Shown here piece by piece: positions 31,618 through 37,714 of a stretch of DNA of 37,714 nucleotides; position 1 is the stretch's first letter, and each line of letters begins with the position of its first letter. A program made the position numbers and the translations under genes. The stretch is from CAYJXK01 sp964374115 (GTDB taxonomy: Bacteria; Patescibacteriota; Patescibacteriia; Magasanikbacterales; UBA922): positions 1 to 37,714 of the forward strand of contig CAYJXK010000005.1 in NCBI GenBank assembly GCA_964374115.1, read 5' to 3'. A model generated the notes under the pieces. That model had not been told where the DNA came from. It did not search any database and was given only the letters and a program-made list of their open reading frames with translations.

Positions 31618-32985
31618 TTATACTACTTCCTCAATCGTTCCTTTCATATAAAATGATTGTTCTCCTTTTGTATCGTGTTTTCCGTCTAGAATTTCCTTGA
31701 AACCTCGAATCGTTTCTGCCACAGGCACGTATGCGCCTTGCATGCCAGTGAATTGTTCGGCAACAAAGAATGGCTGACTTAAAAATCTTTGGAGTTTGCG
31801 CGCACGGGCAACAATAATCTTGTCTTCTTCTGACAATTCTTCCATACCAAGAATAGCAATAATGTCTTGCAAGTCTTTGTATCGTTGCAATACACGCTGG
31901 ACTTCACGAGCAATCCGGTAATGCTCTGCGCCGACGATATTTGGATCAAGAATCGTTGAAGTAGAATCAAGCGGATCTACTGCCGGATAAATGCCAAGCT
32001 CAGAAAGGGCGCGTGAAAGCACTACCGTGGAATCAAGATGCGCGAACGTCGTTGCCGGAGCAGGATCAGTGAGATCATCCGCAGGCACATACACGGCCTG
32101 CACAGAGGTAATGGAGCCCTTCTCTGTCGAGGTAATACGCTCTTGGAGCGCACCCATTTCTGTCGCAAGGGTCGGCTGATATCCCACGGCGGATGGCATA
32201 CGCCCAAGTAGCGCAGACATCTCAGACCCAGCCTGAGTGAAACGAAAAATATTATCAATGAAAAGCAGAAGATCTTTCCCTTCTTCATCACGAAAATACT
32301 CAGCCATGGCAAGGGCTGTGAGCGCAACACGAGCGCGCGCTCCTGGAGGTTCATTCATCTGGCCAAATACAAGCGCTGTTTTCGGAAGCACGCCGGACTC
32401 GGTCATTTCTCGATACAAATCATTTCCTTCACGCGTGCGCTCCCCGACTCCTGCGAACATCGAATATCCCCCATGTTCTTGGGCGATATTGCGAATGAGT
32501 TCTTGAATGATGACCGTTTTCCCCACTCCGGCGCCTCCAAACAATCCTACTTTTCCCCCTTTCAAAAAGGGACACAAAAGATCAATCACTTTGATCCCTG
32601 TTTCAAATACTTCTATTTTTTTGGATTGTGATTTAAAATCCGGAGCGGATCTATGAATTGGATAGACTTTTTGTTTGTTGATGACGCCTTTTCCATCAAT
32701 CGGTTCTCCGACCACATTGCACATCCGCCCAAGAGTCGCTTGGCCTACGGCCACAGAAATAGGAGCGCCCGTATTCATCACTTCTGCCCCACGCGCAATT
32801 CCATCTGTGGAGCCCATCGCGACAGTACGCACAACCCCTCCGCCCAGATGTTGCTCTACTTCGAGAATCAAAGGCGATCCATTCGAACCTGTGGTTTCAA
32901 GCGCATGATAAATCTCTGGTACATCTTCTAAAAATTGCACATCGACAACAACGCCGATGATTTGACTGATAATTCCTTTGGCCAT
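31618..32985 (-). CDS. atpD: ATP synthase F1 subunit beta
   Basis: The beta subunit carries the catalytic nucleotide sites of F1. The 455-residue product shows Walker A GGAGVGKT, the ALVFGQMNEPPGAR segment, the LLFIDNIFRFTQAGSE Walker B region and the DELSEED-like loop as MEELSEED. Length is typical. The ATG at 32985 (MAKGIISQIIG) is chosen; an in-frame start at 33006 adds a hydrophobic septapeptide derived from the 7-nt repeat in the atpG-atpD gap. No SD sequence is visible. Confidence 0.98.
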   Translation of the reverse strand: MAKGIISQIIGVVVDVQFLEDVPEIYHALETTGSNGSPLILEVEQHLGGGVVRTVAMGSTDGIARGAEVMNTGAPISVAVGQATLGRMCNVVGEPIDGKGVINKQKVYPIHRSAPDFKSQSKKIEVFETGIKVIDLLCPFLKGGKVGLFGGAGVGKTVIIQELIRNIAQEHGGYSMFAGVGERTREGNDLYREMTESGVLPKTALVFGQMNEPPGARARVALTALAMAEYFRDEEGKDLLLFIDNIFRFTQAGSEMSALLGRMPSAVGYQPTLATEMGALQERITSTEKGSITSVQAVYVPADDLTDPAPATTFAHLDSTVVLSRALSELGIYPAVDPLDSTSTILDPNIVGAEHYRIAREVQRVLQRYKDLQDIIAILGMEELSEEDKIIVARARKLQRFLSQPFFVAEQFTGMQGAYVPVAETIRGFKEILDGKHDTKGEQSFYMKGTIEEVV

Positions 32986-32988
32986 ACT

Positions 32989-33016
32989 TATAAAAATAAG
33001 AATCAAGAATCAGACG
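32989..33016 (+). repeat. 7-nt periodic degenerate repeat between atpG and atpD
   Basis: Four 7-nt units cover most of the 38-nt gap: TATAAAA, ATAAGAA, then TCAAGAA and a final TCAGACG. The TCAAGAAT string is shared with the repeat inside gltX at 1875-1909. The run is short and AT-rich, so on its own it would be weak evidence. Confidence 0.4.
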
Positions 33017-33023
33017 CTATTCC

Positions 33024-33980
33024 TCACTGACCGACTGCCACCGCTCCTCCCGCAATCTCGGCAATTTCACGCGTAATCGCGGTTTGCCGCCCTTTATTAT
33101 ATTCCAAACTCAAATCCGCGATCATATCTCCTGCTGATTCACTCGCGTTCTTCATCGCAACCATCCGAGCGCTGTATTCACTCGCGGAGGATTCGAGAAT
33201 TGCTTGGTATAATTGAATTTCCACAAGGCGAGGAAGGATGGATTCCATGATCAGCCGCTTTCCCGGTTCAAAGAGATACTCGTCCCGAACCCGACCCTTG
33301 GTATCCACTGCAAGCGGGGGGGTCACCCCGAGAGAATGTATCATTTTTTCTAAATCTATCGCGGAGATAGGCAGTAATTGCCGTACTTTTGGGATCTGTT
33401 GCATGCTTGATTTGAAATCGGTATACACCACGACAACCTTGTCATAGTATTTCTTTATGAATGCATCCATAGCCATCGTGATAATCGGCAAAACTTCTTC
33501 AAATGTTGGTTTTTCTTTGAGTCCATCAAAAACGCCAATCAATTTATACCCATATCGTCTGGCAAAGAGGGCGCTCTTTTTGCCAATCCCCAACATATCA
33601 ATAGTGATAGTTTCTGATGAAGAAACATCTCTATGCTCGATACGATGTCTCGCAAGATTTTTTTGATCACTCAGGACCAAGAGGGCTTGTTTGAATACAT
33701 TACTATTGAAACTGCCACATAGTCCACGGTTGGATGTCACCAGAATCATGAGAATGCGACTGACAGAACGTTTCTCGAGAAGAGGGATGGAGACACCAGG
33801 GACCTCTGCCAAATGTTCCATCATATCTCTTGCCACGACCGCATACATGCGACTCGCGAGCGTTGCCTCCACGGCTTTGCGCATTTTTGTAGCCGCGACC
33901 ATCTCCATGGCTTTGGTGATTTTTTTTGTATTTTTGACCGATGTGATACGAGCTTTGATTGCTTTGGTGTTCGTTGACAT
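33024..33980 (-). CDS. atpG: ATP synthase F1 subunit gamma
   Basis: Gamma is the central rotor shaft of F1. The product has 318 residues, somewhat longer than the common ~290. The N-terminal helix has the family opening (MSTNTKAIKARITSVKNTKKITKAMEMVAATKMRKA). The Rossmann-like middle contains VTSNRGLCGSFNSNV. The C-terminal helix carries SEYSARMVAMKNASESAGDMI and ends in RQTAITREIAEIAGGA. The extra length lies in the middle region (around residues 95-120 and 205-235). The start follows the atpA stop by four bases. Confidence 0.97.
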   Translation of the reverse strand: MSTNTKAIKARITSVKNTKKITKAMEMVAATKMRKAVEATLASRMYAVVARDMMEHLAEVPGVSIPLLEKRSVSRILMILVTSNRGLCGSFNSNVFKQALLVLSDQKNLARHRIEHRDVSSSETITIDMLGIGKKSALFARRYGYKLIGVFDGLKEKPTFEEVLPIITMAMDAFIKKYYDKVVVVYTDFKSSMQQIPKVRQLLPISAIDLEKMIHSLGVTPPLAVDTKGRVRDEYLFEPGKRLIMESILPRLVEIQLYQAILESSASEYSARMVAMKNASESAGDMIADLSLEYNKGRQTAITREIAEIAGGAVAVGQ

Positions 33981-33984
33981 AGTG

Positions 33985-35478
33985 TTATTTTTTTTTCACA
34001 TCTTCATACGCTGTTTTCAAACTTGATTCAATCTCTTCATTCCACTCGCCACGCTCTATTTTTTCGAGCAGCACTTTCTGTTTTTTACGCACATGATCAA
34101 GGAGCGTTGTCTCCGCTTCTTGAATTTTTTCTACCACAACATCATCAAAATATCCGTTGTTGACCGCGTAGATCACAATGACCTGTTCTTCCACAGGATA
34201 GGGATGATATTGTGGTTGTTTGAGAAGTTCTGTGATTCGACGACCTCTCTCTATCTGTTTTTTCGTTTCCGCGTCAAGGTCACTCGCGAATTGTGCGAAT
34301 GCTTCGAGTTCTCGAAACTGCGCAAGTGTCAATTTGAGACTGCCTGCCACCTTTTTCATTGGCTTGATCTGTGCAGAGCCACCGACACGAGAAACAGAGA
34401 GCCCCACATTCACGGCTGGGCGAATCCCCCGATAAAAAAGATCCGTCTCCAAGAAAATCTGTCCATCAGTAATCGAAATGACGTTGGTCGGAATATACGC
34501 GCTGATATCTCCTGCCTGTGTTTCAATAATCGGAAGCGCTGTAATCGAACCACCGCCATGATCTTTGTTCAGATTACACGCGCGTTCGAGAAGTCGAGAA
34601 TGAAGATAAAACACATCTCCGGGATACGCTTCACGTCCTGGCGGTCGGCGCAGGAGCAAGGACATCTCTCGATACGCCCATGCCTGTTTGGTGAGATCAT
34701 CATAAATCACCAGCACGTCTTTGCCCTGGTCGGCAAAATATTCGGCAATGGTCACGCCTGCGTATGGCGCAAGATACGAAAGCGGAGCAGAGGCCGATGC
34801 GCCAGAAACAACCACGATGGTATACTCCATCGCTCCTCCTTCTTCCAGTTTGGTGACCAATTTGGCAACTTTCGATTCCTTTTGTCCGATGGCGACATAG
34901 ATGCAAATGAGATCTTTGCCTTTTTGATTCAAGATGGTATCAATCGCGAGCGCGGTTTTTCCTGTTTGACGATCCCCAATAATAAGTTCACGCTGTCCAC
35001 GCCCAATCGGAATAAGCGCGTCAATCGCTTTGACTCCTGTTTGGAGCGGCCGATTCACTGGCTCTCTTGTAATAACGCCTGGAGCAACACGCTCAACCGG
35101 ATAGACTTTTTTTGTCTTTATATGTCCTTTGCCATCAATCTCTTCGGCAAGTGGATTCACGACACGACCAATGAGCGCATCGCCAACTGGGATAGACATC
35201 ACGCGGCCGGTGCGTTTTACCGTGTCTCCTTCTTTGATATGACGATATTCTCCTAAAATCACCACACCGACTGTTTCCTCTTCCAAGTTCAGGGCAATCC
35301 CATACCTGCCCCCCGGAAACTCAATCATTTCTTGCGACTGGCATTTTTCAAGACCTGTGATTCGCGCAATGCCATCTTTCACTTCAATCACTCTTCCGAC
35401 TTCTTCGGTGTGGATCTCTTTTTTAAAAGATGCTATATTTTTTTTGAGATAACTCACGATCTGATCAACGTTTGACAT
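33985..35478 (-). CDS. atpA: ATP synthase F1 subunit alpha
   Basis: Alpha forms the non-catalytic nucleotide-binding partner of beta. The 497-residue product contains the N-terminal crown domain (VGRVIEVKDGIARITGL), Walker A GDRQTGKTA, the IYVAIGQKESKVAKL stretch, the VIYDDLTKQAWAYREMSLLLRRPPGREAYPGDVFYLHSRLLERA signature and the signal region PAVNVGLSVSRVGGSAQ with its arginine. Length and order are canonical. No SD sequence precedes the ATG. Confidence 0.98.
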   Translation of the reverse strand: MSNVDQIVSYLKKNIASFKKEIHTEEVGRVIEVKDGIARITGLEKCQSQEMIEFPGGRYGIALNLEEETVGVVILGEYRHIKEGDTVKRTGRVMSIPVGDALIGRVVNPLAEEIDGKGHIKTKKVYPVERVAPGVITREPVNRPLQTGVKAIDALIPIGRGQRELIIGDRQTGKTALAIDTILNQKGKDLICIYVAIGQKESKVAKLVTKLEEGGAMEYTIVVVSGASASAPLSYLAPYAGVTIAEYFADQGKDVLVIYDDLTKQAWAYREMSLLLRRPPGREAYPGDVFYLHSRLLERACNLNKDHGGGSITALPIIETQAGDISAYIPTNVISITDGQIFLETDLFYRGIRPAVNVGLSVSRVGGSAQIKPMKKVAGSLKLTLAQFRELEAFAQFASDLDAETKKQIERGRRITELLKQPQYHPYPVEEQVIVIYAVNNGYFDDVVVEKIQEAETTLLDHVRKKQKVLLEKIERGEWNEEIESSLKTAYEDVKKK

Positions 35479-35503
35479 ACAAATGAATCATGAAGACTAA
35501 GTA

Positions 35504-35893
35504 TTAATAACAGAGAATTTCTTGCAGTCGTCGAAGCTGTGTCCGAATACTTCCGTCCAAAATGACATTCTCACGATGGATGATAATACCTCCGATAAGA
35601 TCGGCATCTTCCATTGTTGTATATTCCATCTTTTCACCGATCGTTTTCTGAATTTTTTCTTTCACTTCCGGGCTCAGAGGATACGCAGACCGCAACGTCA
35701 CTGCCGCAACACCCGCCTCTTTTTTTGACAATACTTCAAATGCTTGCAGGATCGAATCACCAAGAGAGAGCGCTTGCTCTTTCTGAAGTAATCTCACAAA
35801 CGCGTCCAGTGCTTCAGAAAGTTTTTCACCTTGAAGATCTTTGGTCAGTTCATTGAGAATCCGAGCGTATTGTTGGGGAAGACGACGAGACAT
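35504..35893 (-). CDS. atpH: ATP synthase F1 subunit delta (short form)
   Basis: Delta connects the peripheral stalk to the top of F1. This product has only 129 residues against about 175-180 in typical bacteria. The C-terminal part is recognisable: TLRSAYPLSPEVKEKIQ, then ADLIGGIIIHRENVILDGSIRTQLRRLQEIL. The N-terminal helical bundle that binds the alpha N-terminus is compressed to roughly 70 residues. The frame is intact and the start codon lies six bases after atpF, so it looks like a genuine short form rather than a truncation. The position between atpF and atpA confirms identity. Confidence 0.9.
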   Translation of the reverse strand: MSRRLPQQYARILNELTKDLQGEKLSEALDAFVRLLQKEQALSLGDSILQAFEVLSKKEAGVAAVTLRSAYPLSPEVKEKIQKTIGEKMEYTTMEDADLIGGIIIHRENVILDGSIRTQLRRLQEILCY

Positions 35894-35899
35894 AATGAA

Positions 35900-36448
35900 C
35901 TATGATTTTAAATCTGAGAGAATCTCTTGAATATACGCGATATCTCCTTTCTTATCGAGTCGCTCGGAAATAATTTTTTTCACTGCCAATACAACAAGAT
36001 CCGCGGTTTCTTTTCGGAGATCCTGTCTCATTTCTTCTCGATCAATCTCAATGTTTCGTTTTGCTTGAGCCACAAGAAGCTCGATTTCTTCCTTTGCTTT
36101 CATCTTAAGGGTGTCGCCAATCCGTGTCGCTTCTTGATGGGATTTTTCAATAATTTTATTCGCGCCACTCTTTGCTTCATCAATTTTTTCTTGGTATTTT
36201 TGTTGACTCATTTCAAACGCCGCGTCCACCTTACGAGCTTTTTCAATGCTCTCATCAATCATCCGACGTCGTTCGTCAAGCTTCTTGGTCAATGGCTTCA
36301 AAATAAGGAACCAGACAATCACAATGACCAGCAAAAAATTGACGAGTTGACCAACAAAAATCTGTCCATCAAGACCAAGTGTCTGGAGAACGCCATCCGA
36401 TGTTTCTTTTCCTGCATCTCCATGCTCTGTTTCAAGTGTCCGTGCCAT
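35900..36448 (-). CDS. atpF: ATP synthase Fo subunit b
   Basis: Subunit b is the peripheral-stalk stator. The 182-residue product has an N-terminal extension of about 28 residues, one transmembrane helix (FVGQLVNFLLVIVIVWFLILKPL) and a long charged helix (about 55-165) rich in Lys/Glu/Ala that would dimerise in right-handed coiled-coil fashion. The family pattern PLTKKLDERRRMIDESIEKAR follows the membrane segment. The start follows a small hairpin in the atpE-atpF gap. There is a single b-type gene, so the stalk is probably a homodimer. Confidence 0.95.
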   Translation of the reverse strand: MARTLETEHGDAGKETSDGVLQTLGLDGQIFVGQLVNFLLVIVIVWFLILKPLTKKLDERRRMIDESIEKARKVDAAFEMSQQKYQEKIDEAKSGANKIIEKSHQEATRIGDTLKMKAKEEIELLVAQAKRNIEIDREEMRQDLRKETADLVVLAVKKIISERLDKKGDIAYIQEILSDLKS

Positions 36449-36473
36449 AGGAATAACAGAAATAATGATATCT

Positions 36474-36493
36474 CGTCCCGATGAGTCGGGACG
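36474..36493 (-). other. perfect 8-bp hairpin between atpE and atpF
   Basis: CGTCCCGA and TCGGGACG form a perfect stem around a TGAG loop. On the minus strand GGACGTCCC precedes it, linking it to the GGACGT repeat words elsewhere. No T-run follows, so read-through into atpF is likely. In ATP synthase operons subunit c is needed in excess, and a 3' hairpin after atpE could protect upstream mRNA or attenuate downstream genes. Confidence 0.5.
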
Positions 36494-36502
36494 TCCATCT
36501 CA

Positions 36503-36724
36503 TTACTTCAAAGTAAAAACAACCACAAGAGAATAAATCGCGATGGACTCCGCAAGCGCGGCGCCAATAAGCATTGGCACAAACAATTTTCCGGTTGCTT
36601 CAGGATTACGACCAATTGATTCCATCGCTTTTCCAACCAGTATCCCGATCGCAAGGGCTGGCATCATTCCTCCAACTCCCATTGTGAACGCTTTTGCGAT
36701 CACAACCCATGATTCGTGTTCCAT
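36503..36724 (-). CDS. atpE: ATP synthase Fo subunit c
   Basis: Subunit c forms the proton-driven rotor ring. The 73-residue product has two transmembrane helices joined by the polar loop GRNPEATGK. The ion-binding carboxylate is E59 in ALAESIAIY. The Gln of helix 1 and the Thr after the Glu-Ser pair, which are characteristic of sodium-type rings, are absent (Ile and Ile at those places), so proton coupling is expected. The helix-1 glycine motif is altered to MPALAIGILVGK. A 137-nt gap with a 20-bp hairpin separates atpB from this gene, longer than in most atp operons. Confidence 0.96.
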   Translation of the reverse strand: MEHESWVVIAKAFTMGVGGMMPALAIGILVGKAMESIGRNPEATGKLFVPMLIGAALAESIAIYSLVVVFTLK

Positions 36725-36804
36725 ATGAATGGTACGTTAACGATACCAAAACCGTTCGAGAGGAAAAAATGGCTTTTACCTCAAGGTCAGTATCGAATTA
36801 GTTG

Positions 36805-36870
36805 TGAATTATGGAAAAAGAATGATGAATTATGGTAGCGGTATTCATCATTCTTTTTCCATCATTCACT
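36805..36870. repeat. 7-nt periodic repeat with a perfect 20-bp inverted repeat between atpB and atpE
   Basis: The stretch reads as 7-nt units (TGAATTA at 36805 and again at 36826, AGAATGA at 36819, ATTCATC at 36843). It also forms a perfect 20-bp inverted repeat with arms 36811-36830 and 36843-36862 and a 12-base loop. It extends into the last codons of atpB, whose TGA stop is within it. No T-run follows on the minus strand, so it may be an mRNA-processing or stability element rather than a terminator. The rest of the gap toward atpE (36725-36804) has a short GTTAACG-centred palindrome and no recognised promoter. Confidence 0.65.
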
Positions 36871-37641
36871 ATGATGTGGCTCTGCGCTTGCGACTGTCAA
36901 ATACACAAGGGTTAGCATACTAAAAACTGCCGCTTGAATCAACCCCACCAATAATTCAAGAAGCATGAATGGGGATGGTACAATAAATGCAAGAAGAGCA
37001 GAAATCACAGAAATCAATACTTCCCCGGCAAAGATATTACCAAAAAGCCGCAATGACAAGGACAACACCTTGGCGATTTCTGTGATAATCTCGATCATAC
37101 CAACCAAAAATTCAACAAACGCAGTAAAAATCGCAACCGGACCTTTGGTAAGACTTTTGAAAATTCCTTTTATCTGGATAAATTTATTCAGATGAGCAAA
37201 AAAGCCGACTGTGATGAATCCAAATATATGCGATACAACAACGGATACAAGCGCCATCGCGACTGTCGTATTCAGATCTGTATTCGCAGGACGAAACAGT
37301 GGCGCCTGACCCAATGTAATACTCCCTGTTCCAGGCAGAAGCCCGAGCCAATTTGAGATAAGAATAAAGAAAAATACAGACCCAACGAGTGGAAGAAAAC
37401 GGCGTGTTTTTTCTGCATTCCCGGTGACCTGATCAAAATATCCAAGAAGCGATTCCAGAAAATATTCTGCGGCATTTTGCACTCGTCCAGGTTTGAGACG
37501 CGCACGCGTGCGAATCCACAGGCCAATAATAAGAAGGATCAGCATCCCAACCCACACATTGATCATGGTATTGGTAATAGGAAAATCTCCAATGCGAAAC
37601 AAGATATCCGGGGCAAGAGTGGGAATGTGGATTTCGGACAT
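36862..37641 (-). CDS. atpB: ATP synthase Fo subunit a
   Basis: Subunit a provides the two proton half-channels against the c ring. The 259-residue product has five to six hydrophobic helices. The essential arginine is R198 in LSLSLRLFGNIFAGE, and the family segments PLVGSVFFFILISNWLGLLPG and the C-terminal PFMLLELLVGLIQAAVFSMLTLVYLTVA are present. The ATG at 37641 has no SD sequence. The gene is the first identified cistron of the atp operon in this window. Confidence 0.97.
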   Translation of the reverse strand: MSEIHIPTLAPDILFRIGDFPITNTMINVWVGMLILLIIGLWIRTRARLKPGRVQNAAEYFLESLLGYFDQVTGNAEKTRRFLPLVGSVFFFILISNWLGLLPGTGSITLGQAPLFRPANTDLNTTVAMALVSVVVSHIFGFITVGFFAHLNKFIQIKGIFKSLTKGPVAIFTAFVEFLVGMIEIITEIAKVLSLSLRLFGNIFAGEVLISVISALLAFIVPSPFMLLELLVGLIQAAVFSMLTLVYLTVASAEPHHSE

Positions 37642-37668
37642 ACGACTATGCGCTATTGGGGTTATGTC

Positions 37669-37714
37669 TTAATAATTTGGTTGGTGCTCAATAACATATT
37701 TCCGCTCAATTATG
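37669..37714 (-). CDS. possible 3' end of the gene upstream of atpB (partial)
   Basis: On the minus strand one frame stays open from the window edge and ends in TAA, 27 bases before the atpB start, giving the C-terminal residues IIERKYVIEHQPNY. In many operons an atpI/atpZ-like gene sits here, but 14 residues are too few to identify anything, and the open frame could be chance. No promoter was recognised in this short stretch. Confidence 0.25.
   Translation of the reverse strand, partial: IIERKYVIEHQPNY

Noticed and set aside
34093..35256. A 387-codon open frame on the plus strand
   Set aside because: It is exactly antisense to atpA, whose conserved motifs fill the other strand. The translation is Cys/His/Arg-rich without any domain, typical of a shadow frame.
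36474..36493. Intrinsic terminator between atpE and atpF
   Set aside because: No T-run follows the stem, and atpF-atpC follow in the same direction, so full termination would cut the operon.

Overview
This window looks like a chromosomal segment from a Candidate Phyla Radiation (Patescibacteria) bacterium, probably from the Parcubacteria side. That placement is inferred from gene content and style: a compact genome of moderate GC, 4-nt ATGA gene overlaps, very few Shine-Dalgarno (SD) sequences, a Mur ligase with a membrane-spanning N-terminus, a FemAB/DegT pair next to ftsQ, and a UvrD helicase carrying an Fe-S nuclease. TGA is an ordinary stop here: lysS, proC, mrdA and atpB all end in TGA, and three of these stops overlap the next start. 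The UGA=Gly codes of Gracilibacteria/SR1 are therefore ruled out. No tRNA, rRNA, CRISPR array or insertion sequence was seen.

Layout. Positions 1-4457 are on the plus strand: a WecG/TagA/CpsF glycosyltransferase, gltX, an EnvC-like coiled-coil M23 peptidase, an unrecognised membrane-anchored protein and a 49-codon ORF. Positions 4458-4622 are a convergent gap with a strong hairpin. Everything from 4623 to 37714 is on the minus strand. In transcription order it reads: the F1Fo ATP synthase operon atpBEFHAGDC; an LtaS-family sulfatase, a class I glutamine amidotransferase, a helicase-nuclease, a membrane methyltransferase and a DciA-like protein; proB, proC, proA, a membrane protein and proS; the shape genes mreB, mreC, a small Cys-rich ORF, mreD and mrdA; greA, lysS, a nucleotidyltransferase, an RdgB-NUDIX fusion and serS; then an alpha/beta hydrolase, a membrane MurF, DegT, FemAB and ftsQ.

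How the genes work together. The dominant theme is envelope growth: precursor ligation (MurF), bridge formation (FemAB), elongation (MreBCD/PBP2), division (FtsQ), septal hydrolysis (M23), and polymer or glycan transfer (LtaS-like, WecG). The second theme is protein-synthesis supply: four aminoacyl-tRNA synthetases, with ProRS beside a complete glutamate-to-proline pathway, which is unusual for a lineage generally short of amino-acid biosynthesis. The third is energy, a complete ATP synthase whose c subunit looks proton-type.

The most unusual signal is not a gene. Short degenerate periodic sequences recur at gene junctions. One class has an 8-nt period and often carries GGACGT. The other has a 7-nt period, with words such as AGAATGA and AATTATC. 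They occupy intergenic gaps, form perfect hairpins at two sites, overlap stop codons, and at two places appear inside open reading frames. The periods were read by eye and need computational confirmation.
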